Part shown: piece after piece, positions 9,667 to 22,000 of the stretch
Layout of the letters: each line of letters opens with the position of its first letter
Position numbering within the stretch: the first letter of the stretch is position 1
Assembly: GCF_000090795.2 (NCBI RefSeq)
Contig: NW_003546304.1
Location: forward strand, 133,970 to 190,601
Source of the DNA: Amphimedon queenslandica
Lineage: Eukaryota > Porifera > Demospongiae > Haplosclerida > Niphatidae
Direction: 5' to 3'
Length of the DNA stretch: 56,632 bases
Notes under the pieces: generated by a model
Told to the model about the DNA's origin: nothing
What the model saw: only the letters and a program-made list of their open reading frames with translations
Databases searched by the model: none
Program-made: the position numbers and the translations under genes

Positions 9667-11983
9667 TAATAAGATATAAAAGATTAAAGTACCAATATGA
9701 TGAGGGAACACAACATGTATATCAGCAGATGGTTTGGCTGCATGTGGAATGTTGAGCATATCTAGAAAAAATCAAGTAAAAATAAAAATATATATTTCCC
9801 CCCCTCCTCTTCCTCTCTCTTCTCATACTTTTATCATGGAGTACAATCTCAGTGCTGCCAATGACCATTCCAGTAACTCTTGATGCAGCTCTATCCAGTG
9901 ATGCTACTGTACTGTTGAGTAATTCAAGGGAATACTGCTCACTGGGCATACTAACAACTAGCAAAGAAAAAACAGAATATTATTAACATAATACAAACAA
10001 AAAATTATTAACATTTTACTTTTAGTTGATTATACCCAAATACAATTATAATAACCCCAAAACTTGCATGTACTATAAGCAAATATCTTTATAACTATTA
10101 TAGGCATGCATATACATCTACAGTGTTACATGTATGCCATTATCAGTACCTTCCACTTTTCCATGCTTTCTTCTCTCCACTCTATAGTCAACATAAGAGT
10201 AGGGCATAATGTACACATCAGCTGATGGTAGCAGCATCAGGTTCTCAATCACCAACAGCTTCACTACATCAACAGCTACTGACTAAGAATAGAGACACAC
10301 AAGTAAGTGGAGAAGGAATGAGGGTGAGAAAGATTGGGAATAAGAAATTACATGTGGCGTCTATAATAGAGTACATGTACATACGTGTACCTTCCATATT
10401 TTCTCAGCCAATTTAACACAAACTTTAGCAGTTCCAGTATTAATACCAGAGACCAATACCTCATCACCTTGCTGACCCTATCATGAATTGGTTAATATAG
10501 TTACTGTTTATATACAGTACATACAAAATAGAAACTACAGTATAGTGAGAAATTTTGGAGGTACGTACATAGTTAAATTTGGCAAATTGCTAAATTTTGG
10601 TAATTGCAAATTTTAGGTCATGTGCCATTGAGCATGAGCAAAATGGCACAAAATGAGAGATTTTATTTTGGCAAATGCCTATTAAATTTGCCAAATTTAA
10701 TTTCCTCAAAAATTTCCCGCAATGTGATATGTATTATACACTCACTGCTAAACTTCTTACCTCATCTTCAATGGATGATATAATAGGATCAACAGAATAA
10801 GAGGAATCCCTAAACTCAACAAATGAAAGGATTGACTCAGGAACAAGCTGTTGACTTTCAGCATCTTCATCCTTGAGCAGTGTCCACTGGAACACATGGC
10901 CTCTAACAGTACTGAACATATTGCCTAACATGTTAAATGTGTTGTGTAAAGGTGTAAATAAGGTTACATTACGGCTTTGATTAGCACAACTGTGTACAGT
11001 GCAATAAAAGAATGGTATTTTACTACTATTTTTTCACAGTCAGTTAAGCACACCATTGATAATACATGTTCCTATGTCATGTACAAAGTTTGACCTAATT
11101 TTTTTGTAGGGATTCTCAATTCTATGGTACAATATTATTATCATAGTGTATGTAAGCTCTGATGTCTGTTCTTAGTGTGGCTGACCTTCATCATCAAAGG
11201 CTCTCACTTCAAATTTCTCCGGCTCTTCCTCCAATAACAGTTCCCTGGTTCTCGTTGTTATTTCAATACGGGAAATGGTATCAACGTAGACATCACAGCG
11301 TAGAGTCAAACCAGTCACTGCATGCCAACAAAATAAAATATATAGAGTTTTTGATAAAGACAATATGGACCGTCACCGTATGCATACATGTAATTGACAG
11401 ATTTTGATAACAAATAAAGTAATAAATAGATTACATTACATAAAAGTGTATGGAATAATGGTCCTTACCTTCTTCAGTGGCAATGATGATAGTACTCAGT
11501 CTGACAGCATCAGTTGATTGAGGAGTCAGGACTGCTTCCCTTGAACATTTAAGACCTTTAAAATGACCCAATATACATGCAATTAATTTAAATGCCAATT
11601 CAACACCACAGAATAATTACAAACTAATATATTATTATTATTATTAATGCTGAATAATAATAATAATACAACTCACCTGTCTTTGATACCATATACACAG
11701 GGTGAACACTAGCAACATCAGGTTTAGTACTAATCCTATTAAAAGAGAGGCAATGACTCAATGATACGGAATGTTATGCATACAGATAAACTCACCAATT
11801 AAAACAGCCATAGTCTGACTTTAAAGTGAAGTTAGATTTCACTCCAGAAGGTGGAACACGAGGCAAGAGGACACGAGGTACATTGAGTGTGTACTGTTTG
11901 GAGGCTCCTGTGTCAATGAAGCTAAGGACTAGGAGCAAAGAGAGGAGAAGGAGAGGAAGAATAGTACAGTTCCTTCCCGCCAT
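5269..11983 (-). CDS. NUP210: Nuclear pore membrane glycoprotein 210, N-terminal 778 residues
   Basis: Seventeen phase-consistent exons: 11983-11796, 11735-11677, 11555-11469, 11317-11186, 10924-10761, 10477-10391, 10282-10150, 9957-9829, 9761-9693, 9581-9475, 9373-9239, 9066-8917, 8631-8479, 7669-7459, 7057-6800, 5775-5601, 5365-5269. The protein opens with a signal peptide (LPLLLLSLLLVLSF) followed by LNVPRVLLP and W-ISTKPDVAS. It continues collinearly with animal NUP210 (TRELLLEEEP, MPSEQYSLEL, HPITVMPGVL, GGSGSYQW, AAYPVLRSIDPEDFVLVTLG, LGEQTLVFTVGN, CPLLREGN). In the family this is a pore-membrane protein whose lumenal part is a string of Ig-like/BIG2 repeats, with one C-terminal TM helix. 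Intron 11 uses a GC donor (AAG|GCAAGT). After residue 778 (usual length near 1890) I find no further exon down to position 1. The gene is therefore either broken or continues beyond a very large intron outside the window. Confidence 0.93.
5371..5386. repeat. (CA)n microsatellite
   Basis: A short CA dinucleotide run directly upstream (in NUP210 sense) of the acceptor of the last visible NUP210 exon. Confidence 0.8.
5840..6262. repeat. Two diverged copies of the 186-bp satellite unit
   Basis: Both contain the CCAAAGTCCCTGTACTATAG core, TTGCTCCAAAATC and CTTATGTTGTGTAGAAAGTT, as in the 51.4-52.9 kb array. They lie in a NUP210 intron. The open frames that cover them are repeat artefacts. Confidence 0.75.
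6276..6599. mobile_element. MITE with perfect 18-bp terminal inverted repeats
   Basis: CCTATAATTGATTTCACC at 6276-6293 is exactly inverted at 6582-6599. The interior has a (TA)n run at about 6301-6322 and no coding frame. It is inserted in the NUP210 intron between exons 15 and 16. Confidence 0.7.
7770..8095. repeat. Inverted copies of the 186-bp satellite unit
   Basis: Two units in the opposite orientation to those at 5840-6262, recognised by TTGAGTAACTTTAAAA, CTACACAACATAAG and TGTATCAGAAAAAA. They lie in the NUP210 intron between exons 13 and 14. Confidence 0.65.
8240..8449. repeat. Foldback element (GGAAATTTTGGAGG family)
   Basis: The terminal AGCAGGAAATTTTGGAGG is mirrored by CTCCTCCAAAATTTCCCACT at the right end. 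It shares its interior (CATTTTGAGCCATTA, TTCGCCAAATT) with the 4727-4938 element. It lies within the NUP210 intron between exons 13 and 14. Confidence 0.7.
8634..8683. repeat. (TAA)n microsatellite
   Basis: A run of about fifteen TAA units just upstream of NUP210 exon 13. Confidence 0.85.
9601..9662. repeat. (GA)n microsatellite
   Basis: About 30 uninterrupted GA units in the 111-bp NUP210 intron between exons 9 and 10. It produces an artefactual Leu/Ser-rich minus-strand frame. Confidence 0.95.
10537..10726. repeat. Foldback element (GGAAATTTTGGAGG family)
   Basis: GTGAGAAATTTTGGAGGTAC at the left is mirrored by CCTCAAAAATTTCCCGCA at the right, with internal TTTGGCAAATT. It is the third copy within NUP210 introns (between exons 5 and 6). 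Confidence 0.65.
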
Positions 11984-12243
11984 TTTAATGCAACACGTGG
12001 TTAGTAAAACCCCGCCCTAAAACCCGCCCCTAGCACTTTAAATAAATTAAAATTTTTAATAAAAATTAATAATAATCTTGAAAATTGATTAGCACTTAAG
12101 CAGCTTAGCACATTATGTGCATATGTGCATAACTTGTACAGCATGTGTTTCAGTCTGTTCAGACACTTTCATTAATGAACTGGGTACTATATAATCATCA
12201 TATAACACAGTTATCACCTGTCCATGGGTTTGGCATTGTTCTC

Positions 12244-12336
12244 TTGTTCACACTTGTCAATAAATTAGATCATAATTGTACTCAAACTATGTATTAACAT
12301 GTCTAATTAAAGCTTGGTTTGAGTATATAAGGAGAG
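12244..12336 (+). promoter_or_regulatory. TATA promoter of the 71-residue peptide gene
   Basis: TATATAAGGAGAGA begins at 12324, 78 bp before the ATG. About 90 bp of this region, including TTGTTCACACTTGTC, AGATCATAATTGTACTCAAA and TTAACATGTCT, is nearly identical to the inverted region 24230-24322 upstream of the paralogue. Conservation of non-coding sequence with a canonical TATA box supports a real core promoter. Confidence 0.8.
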
Positions 12337-12401
12337 AGAGCACTGAGTCCTGCATTATTTGCTCAAAGCTTGCCATACACTTGAAATCAAAAGTTCCTAA
12401 A

Positions 12402-12617
12402 ATGAAGACTACTGCCTTTGCTTTTGTACTCATGTTTGCAGTTCTTGTTGGACTCTCTCATGCTGCATCTGAACCAGTATCTTGTCGATATCCACCACCC
12501 AATTATGGTCACATGTACACACCACTCCAAGATGGCTATGAGCATAATGCTAGAGTTACTGTTGGTGAACCACCAATGAAGGTTTATGTTTGCTACAATG
12601 GCCAGTGGTTTGATTAA
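12402..12617 (+). CDS. Small secreted two-cysteine peptide, copy A
   Basis: 71 residues with a clear signal peptide (MKTTAFAFVLMFAVLVGLSHA, about 21 residues). The mature chain of about 50 residues contains two cysteines, a proline-rich start and the conserved core YTPLQDGYEHNARVTVGEPP. I do not recognise the family. The paralogue at 23952-24173 shares the signal peptide, both cysteines and the ARVxVGEPP motif, which validates this start over the longer in-frame extension upstream. Stop is at 12615-12617. A GTAAGT donor follows 10 bases later, so the 3' UTR is probably spliced; the paralogue shows the same arrangement. A secreted effector, structural or antimicrobial role is possible, but nothing in the sequence decides it. 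Confidence 0.8.
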   Translation: MKTTAFAFVLMFAVLVGLSHAASEPVSCRYPPPNYGHMYTPLQDGYEHNARVTVGEPPMKVYVCYNGQWFD

Positions 12618-13170
12618 AATTTTGCAAGTAAGTGTAATAATTTTTTCAACTTTTTAAAAAATAATCAAATATTATACTTTATCTTATCATAGGTCCAAAA
12701 GAAAGAAAATGAACACTATCATACTTAACTGTAGTGTAGATATAATTTCATTTTGCTGCCCTTTTTATTTTGAAATAATTTCTTAAAAAAATCAACTGAA
12801 AATAAATCAACCACGCAAGTATTATTATTAATGACAAGCATAATGCATCATGAGCTAATACAAATGCTATTGCATTATAGTACATCTTTCATTAGCTGGA
12901 TGATGTGATGCTGTTTACTATTTTTATTCAACTACAAGTATTGCAATATTCACATCAACATAATCATTGACGGTAACAACAGTAACACTGTAAACCATTA
13001 GCTACCATGCATACGTAATCAAGTTACAGACAAAAACATTTTCCAATAATAAACACCTGATCTCAGGACCTTTCTGTGTTCACAGCCATGTTAACATATG
13101 TACCAGTCTGCATTAATACAAGACATGAACATAATGAAAATGGAAATTACTACATAAGCACAGTGTTAAC

Positions 13171-13188
13171 CCACGTGTCAACACGTGG
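13171..13188. promoter_or_regulatory. Palindromic double CACGTG E-box
   Basis: CCACGTGTCAACACGTGG is an 8-bp-arm palindrome with two CACGTG cores, 53 bp upstream of the ALF-like start codon and just before an AT-rich TATATTATAAT stretch. CACGTG is the classical bHLH or bHLH-PAS binding core. A regulatory role here is inference. Confidence 0.5.
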
Positions 13189-13240
13189 TAGACTATATTA
13201 TAATTAATTGATTCACATGACAAAACCGCACCCATTTAAA

Positions 13241-13645
13241 ATGTACCCCTCTACTTTAGTTGTTATTATCCTTGTTAGCTCCTTTCTTGTAGTTGAGACT
13301 GATGCTATATCTTTTGGAGACTTAAAAAGGAAGATAGATCAAGGAGTAGGCTTTGCTAATGAGCTGCTCGGAGAAAGTGGCGAAGTGAGTGCATAGTTCA
13401 GGCTGACTGCACAGCATTTTAATATTATGTATGTATATATATATTTTCAGATACCAAGAGGTACTGGTGGCTGTGTTGTTAAATGGAATATACAGGGCAC
13501 ATTACGTGGATTGAAGTGGAAGTGGGTATGTACATGTCGTGATACATGTACAGGAATTGTTGAAGTTCAAACTAAATACAGTCGTGATGGCTCACTGGAG
13601 CACTGTCTTACTCATTTGTTCCAGAGACTTGGAAAGGAACTCTAA
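13241..13645 (+). CDS. Anti-lipopolysaccharide-factor-like secreted peptide
   Basis: Two exons, 13241-13384 and 13451-13645, joined in phase 0 (GTGAGT donor, TTTTCAG acceptor), give 112 residues. The signal peptide is MYPSTLVVIILVSSFLVVETDA. It is followed by an amphipathic helix (FGDLKRKIDQGVGFANELLG), then a Cys-anchored hairpin containing TLRGLKWKW and a C-terminal helix TKYSRDGSLEHCLTHLF. Order and motifs resemble arthropod anti-LPS factors, whose LPS-binding beta-hairpin has a similar aromatic/basic RLKWKY-type core closed by a disulfide, followed by a conserved T-x-SRSG-type helix. Five cysteines lie in exon 2 (GGC, VCTC, DTC and EHC). A second, fused copy lies tail to tail at 15019-16021 with the same intron position after LLGExGE. 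Upstream in-frame ATG 13217 would give an implausible charged leader. I infer the function to be binding of bacterial LPS outside the cell. Confidence 0.75.
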
Positions 13646-13829
13646 TTTCTGTTATACCAATTTACTCCTTATTCATTTATCTACTTGATTTTGTTTCCAA
13701 ATAGTTAGTTGCTCTTTGTAGTTAGTTATAGTTAGCTCGAATTTTGTTTAACCTTTTAAAAGATACATTTTTAGAGTGGATTAGAAAGAGAGAATAGAGT
13801 AAGAGGAAAGCAAGGTAGGGGTGAATGTA

Positions 13830-14697
13830 GGCTAGGCAAATTATTCTAGCATAATTTGGAGCATAATAAGGCACTGGCATAATTGGAGCATAATGAATCA
13901 AAAATTTCTGGCAATTCAAGATGGCAGGTAGTACAAGTACTAGTACAACAACCCAAGTTACCCAACTGCTTAGTGCCCACCCATGCAAGCATGTCAAGTC
14001 CATTGACTTAGACTATTCTATTTTCTAGTGACTCAAACTCACTGCACTCACTGGGAACATTTTCAGATTCTGGCATTATTCCAATATTATTCTTATTACA
14101 ATAATAACAGATGCATGTACATGTACATGACTATATGTAACTTGATAGTTAATATTTGAGTAAAGCTTAAAATATGAGCATAAAATGAGCATAATTGGAT
14201 TCATTTCAAAACATGATAGGGTGGAATTTAGGACAGTGCCTGAAAGCATAATTGACACCAGAGATTGCATCATGTATCCACCTTTCATCTACCATGTATT
14301 TACTTGTATTTTAATTTTTTAACATTGTATGTACTTTTACTAACACCATTTACTTTCATGTATTTACTTGTATTTTGCTATGAACTTATCACAACATAAA
14401 CTGGTTAAATAACTGTACTAAATATGGTAACTTTTATTTTAAAAAAGAGTAAGTGTTTAATGAGGCATGAATTATGAATAGTCAATAGTGACTGAACCGT
14501 AGTTTAATGCTAGTTATTAGGGTTAGTTGACTAATAATAACATTAATAACTATTAATAGTAGATACAAGAGCAATATTTCATATACTGCTGTCGCTAATC
14601 ATATATCTACATTTATCTACTTTTTCAGCACTTTCTCGTGTACATGAGTATCATGTATATATGTGCAATGTGTGATTGACACATAATTTGCCTAGCC
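13830..14697. mobile_element. Putative DNA-transposon remnant with 15-bp inverted ends
   Basis: GGCTAGGCAAATTAT at 13830-13844 is exactly inverted at 14683-14697. The interior has repeated GAGCATAAT and GCATAATTG words and a short frame starting at 13921 (ATGGCAGGTAGTACAAG) that encodes a Ser/Thr-rich start and ends at about 14029. That resembles the decayed start of a transposase-type ORF. It fills most of the gap between the two ALF-like genes. Confidence 0.5.
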
Positions 14698-14699
14698 CT

Positions 14700-14768
14700 A
14701 GGCATAGATATAGAGTAAATGAAAGTGACTTCATTTACTTTTGTTTACTCTAATATCTATGCCCTAGA
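14700..14768. repeat. Small hairpin
   Basis: AGGCATAGATATAGAGTAAA and the inverted TTTACTCTAATATCTATGCC face each other around a short loop. They adjoin the transposon remnant end and a second CTACCAGGTAG foldback at 14797-14807. Confidence 0.55.
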
Positions 14769-15018
14769 TAAATGTAGTTTCACCTGCTCCTTTGCTACCA
14801 GGTAGCAAAAAGGTGGGGCGAGACTAGGGTGAACCGAATGCTACTTGAGTATCAGTCCTAAATGGGTTGGATTGACAATTTGCGACACTTCTGGAATCAA
14901 AACCTTTGACTTTACATTTTCAAATGCATCATTTCAGTATTGCACATAGTGTATGTATACGCAGGTCACAGGATCATTATACTGATTTCAGAAAATAATA
15001 TTATCATTATAAAAAACT

Positions 15019-16021
15019 TCAAATTTTTTTAAACAATGCTGTAAGACAATGTTCCAGTGCTCCATCTCGACTTTGCTTAGTATGTACTTCAGTGATACCA
15101 GTTTTAGTGTCATAGCAGGTGCCTATCCACATCCATTCAAAACCACGTCTTGTGCCCTGTATGTTCCACTTTATTGGACTTTTTCCATCTCCTCGCTGTA
15201 TCTGGAGTGATTGATTAGTATATCAAGTATACATGGTGATCTTTACTTCTCCGTTTTCTCCTAGTAGTTTATTAGCAACTTTAACCCCTTTTTGTAACAT
15301 GTCAAGCACATCATCAAAATTGACCGTGTTGTGTTTTTCCTTTTCTATAAAATTGAGGTTTATATATTAGCATAAGGAGCATGGATTAATACTTTTTTGA
15401 TCATTTGAAAAAACTTCTTCTTTATGATGACCATCAAAAATGCCAGCATTACTATTAACATGACTGTGTAGTCTATGTACTACCAAAAATTTAAAGTTAA
15501 CATGAACAGATTCAATATATATATACAGTAAAAATTCGACTCACTTTCTTCATTTAACTTGTCAGCAACAGCAATCTCATCTATAGAACGTATTGCTTTA
15601 CTCAATGATTCCCATGTAGCGCCTCCTTTTTGATCAACATTGTCGAATCTACTGAGCCATTTAGACAAGCACTCAGTCAAGCACCTGGGAATATCACCAA
15701 TATGGGTCTTCTCTATTGTATCTAATGTGGTTTTTAGTAGGCCTAGCTTTAGACCAAGGTCAAACCATCTTACATATGGGAAACCACATCTCTTAAGAAC
15801 ATCAACAACATCAATCAGTTGGCTTGGATCTGAGGAAGGTAAAGTGTAAAAGAAGTGGAGCAGCCGCAGAGGGGACTGACTTAATTTTGCAACATACATC
15901 AATATTAAGATAGATAATAGAATATAAGTAAAATCCATAGATTACCAATAGAATTATCTGCTGAAGACCTGGAAACCAAAGCTGAAGTTATAGCACAAAG
16001 TAGGAGTACTAAAGTTTTCAT
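15019..16021 (-). CDS. Signal peptide + Death domain + ALF-like fusion protein
   Basis: Five phase-consistent exons (16021-15946, 15829-15545, 15479-15393, 15344-15247, 15201-15019) give 242 residues. Residues 1-21 are a hydrophobic leader (MKTLVLLLCAITSALVSRSSA). Residues about 27-120 are a Death-domain fold (LIDVVDVL, WFDLGLKLGLLKTTLDTIE, CLTECLSKWLSR, ATWESLSKAI, VADKL) of the kind abundant in sponges and cnidarians. A His/Asn/Ser-rich linker follows, then an ALF-like module matching the 13241 gene: VNFDDVLDMLQKGVKVANKL, KWNIQGTRRGFEWMW, TKQSRDGALEHCLTALF. The intron after LLGENGE is at the same place as in that gene. The first ALF cysteine (GGC in the paralogue) is SP here, so the canonical disulfide cannot form. 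No TM helix is visible outside the leader. The start is 55 bp from the divergent RECQL start. Death domains normally act in the cytosol, so the leader is unexpected. Confidence 0.75.
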
Positions 16022-16076
16022 GTCCAATCACCACAAGTGGGTGGACCAATAGAATCTTTGAACACACCCAAGCAAC
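16022..16076. promoter_or_regulatory. 55-bp divergent promoter interval (Death-ALF / RECQL)
   Basis: The two start codons are separated by only 55 bp. The interval contains two CCAAT motifs (near 16024 and 16046) and no TATA box. Transcription start sites must lie within it or inside the opposite gene, so the two genes probably share control elements (inference). Confidence 0.55.
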
Positions 16077-18672
<2,596 letters not shown>

Positions 18673-18772
18673 TGTCATCATTCATAATAGTTATGAGTTG
18701 ATTCTCTTACAAACATTGCCTCAAGTTTAGACTATATGTTCACATTATTATATTGCTAAAGGTGCTGTATCC

Positions 18773-18778
18773 AATAAA
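18773..18778 (+). terminator. Polyadenylation signal AATAAA for RECQL
   Basis: A canonical hexamer 100 bp after the RECQL stop codon. Confidence 0.5.
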
Positions 18779-19000
18779 TATTTTACTTTTGCAAATGGGC
18801 GGATTTATTTAATTTGATAACAGTATTCACAGTTTAGTCTAAAAGTTCATGAACTATTGCTATTGATGCCTGATTGAATTACAGTAAAAATATGGTATTC
18901 ATAAGGGTTTGTTGTGGATATATTACATGTGCAGCTATTTACTGACTCCTTTCCTGTTTACAGCAAAAAAACTAGTTGATTCCTCTCCATTTCAACAAAG

Positions 19001-22000
19001 ATGAAGAAACTTTTGCTAGCATTGACCGTGATTGGTAAGTAGTAATAGACTTTAAGAATAGAAAATAGGGGAGCTTCATGCACACAGAGTTTAGCCACTT
19101 CAATTTCCATTTTAAATGTAATGCATATTCCTCATTATTAGGGTACTTACAGTGTTCTTTTGCTCATTATGGGACGGAATTTTTCATTGGAGCAATGAGA
19201 AACTTCCGTGAACAGACAGAAGACTTCTTATTGTATATTGCAACCCCCTCTCTCTCTTCAGTTTCTTATACAGTTGCAAACAATACTGGTATAATCACTA
19301 GCGGAGTAGTTTCAAAGGAATCTCCTGCTATTGTAGAATTACCCATTGCTCTTGTTACTAATGATGATGAGTATGCCAGTCGGTTCAATGGTGTGTATCT
19401 TAATGCCACTAATGGAGGAGAGCTCTCTGTCATTGTTGTTAATCATCGTCCTTATACTCTAGGGGACTATTTAGCCTATCCTTATCATGACTTTCAAGTC
19501 TCTCAATACCAGTATTATGCTGTATCAACAGAGTTTGAAGGTGATAACATTTTATTAAGTGAAATTCTTCTAGTTGGGAACGAGAATAATACAACTGTCA
19601 CTATTATCCCAACTCAGACTATAATGGTTCCCATGGACTTTCAAAATGCCACAAGTGAGAGTATAACAATTGCTGCTGGGTCCGTGTACACATTCACAAT
19701 TCATAGACTGCAAACCTTCCTTTTTGGAATTCCAGAACTTGACATGAGTGGTACTAGTATTGTATCTGATAAACCTCTTACAGTACTCAGTGGTCATGAA
19801 TGTGTCTATATTCCTTCAACAGAGTGTTGCTGTGATCACATCATTGAACAGATACCTCCTACAATAACATGGGGAAAAAATTTCCTCCTAACTCCTTTTG
19901 CTGAGCGGATCAACGGCCCATTCTACAAGATCATAGCAGCTGAAAGTCAAACCACATTCACATACACTTGTGCTTTTAATGACAGCATATTCAGCAACAC
20001 TTCATATCTAACACTTGCTGGTGATTTTATTACTCTCAGTTCTAATGCAAGCTCATACTGTTTCATTCACTCAGACAAACCAATTCTAGTGACAAAACTG
20101 GGTCCAGGTCGAGATCCTGTCAGCTCCATTGGTGACCCAGTCGTATCATTAATCACTCCAATCGAACAATACCAGAATAATACAGCAATATTAATTCCAT
20201 CATTTTCTCTCATCTCCAATAGCTATATTAATATTGCTACTAGAACAATAGGTCCAGTGTACATTGATGGTCAGGAAGCAGAAGATGTGACTTGGGAGAA
20301 TATCTATAACAGCAATAGCGCCATTGTTGGCTATGGGACGCAAATCTTTTTCAACAGCAGCCTCAACTCAACTACTTATGTCATCTCAATGCAGTCCACT
20401 TTTGGTACAATGGTGTATGGATTTGGACATTCTCATGGCTATACCTTTAGTGCTACGACATATTTTAATACACTAGTTCAAAGTAAGCACATTTATAACA
20501 TCTTACAATTTAGATCTATTTGTATATTTTATAGATCCTTTACAGTTAGAGCCATGGTATGGTAATATGTTGGGAGGAGTTCCAATTATGGTATCAGGCC
20601 CTACCTTTGGGAAACCAACTGATGACATTAAACTTTCATTGGATAACGTTGAAGTTGTTTGCAGTCATCTCAATGCTAAAAAGGCATTATGTGTCACTCC
20701 TTTTCTCAATAAAACAGGAAAGGTAAATGCTGAACTTACTGTCCAATCGATCAAACACAAAAGGACAGCTATATACTATTCTAGTAAGCTAAATTGTGTA
20801 CTATAGTCATTGTTATTACCCTATACATATTTTATACAATGTAGTTCCATCTGAAGATGACGTTAAAGTTGATGTTCCCAATACAGCAACAGTTTTCAAA
20901 GTTGGAAACACTCTCAATATTTTATGGGAACCAACTTCTTTGTCAGGTGATGCCAACTCTAAGGTTGATATTAGTATGCATGAGGTGTCTAATACGTCTA
21001 ATGGTACTTTCGTGCATAATCAACTCATTGTTCTAGCTACTAATATAGCCAACAGTGGTCATGCAACTGTTAATATATCAACTACACAGCTACTCTCTGC
21101 CCTTAGCTCAGTCAGTGCAGTCAATATTTTTGTAAAACTTAGAAAAGATGTGCAACAACCTGCTGTTATTGATACCGTACTTAATAAAATTGGACTCTGG
21201 TCAAGAAAGCTGCATGTGTCTTTTAATGAAACACTGTCTGCAATACTTTACCAAAAGTGCCTCAACTGGGCTAGTAACGAGCCAGCTACTATTGGCCCAG
21301 TTCTTCTTGCTAGTGTGACAGCTACAGCTCCTTGTCCCCCTACAGTTGAACAGGCAACCCCTGAGCTCAGCCCAGGTCTCATAGAAGATACTAACAAGAA
21401 ATCCATTGACACATTTCATTCTGGTGCATCAAGATGTTTTAGACAAAGAACAGCTACAAAGTAAATATTAATTAAGTAATATGATAGCATTATAATGTCT
21501 ATCTCTTTTAGTATTGGAGCTGGTAATCAGTGTTGCTATCGTGCTAGTGGTACTCTGATAGTAGGGTCCCCTAATGGTGGTAGTGTTGATAAGGTAGCAC
21601 CAACTGGATCAGGGCTAGACTACATAAGCAATGTGTATGGACACTTTACTGAGGATGTACTTCCTTACATTTACTGCTGCACTGGTATGAAGCGTAACTG
21701 CACCAAGTATTATGAGAGAAGAACATCAGATGATGGAACAAGTTATGTAGATCCTACTCCACCTGGTAAGATTAGATATATGCAATTGACTGATATCAAA
21801 ATATTCTTTTAGGAGGAGGAGTAGGCGATCCTCATATCATAACACTTGACCTTTATAAATATACTTTCAATGGAAAGGGTGAGTTTATACTCATTGAGAC
21901 TGAAGACCAGTCCTTCGCACTACAAGGAAGAATGGAGGAATCAGTTGAGACAAATGGTACAACTGTACGTGGAACTGTCTTCACAGCAATAGTAGCAAAA

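Noticed and set aside
9463..9759. 98-codon Ser/Leu-rich minus frame
   Set aside because: It bridges two NUP210 exons through the (GA)n microsatellite intron.
15830..15945. Continuous frame giving a hydrophobic N-terminus MDFTYILLSILIL to the Death domain
   Set aside because: This stretch has a good GTAATC donor and CCTTCCTCAG acceptor, and splicing it out joins a typical signal peptide in phase. Reading through from exon 1 hits a stop. It remains a possible alternative start.
19035..19141. N-terminal extension of the receptor-like protein starting at 19078
   Set aside because: It would lie in intron 1; the ATG at 19001 with a proper signal peptide and phase-1 junction is better.
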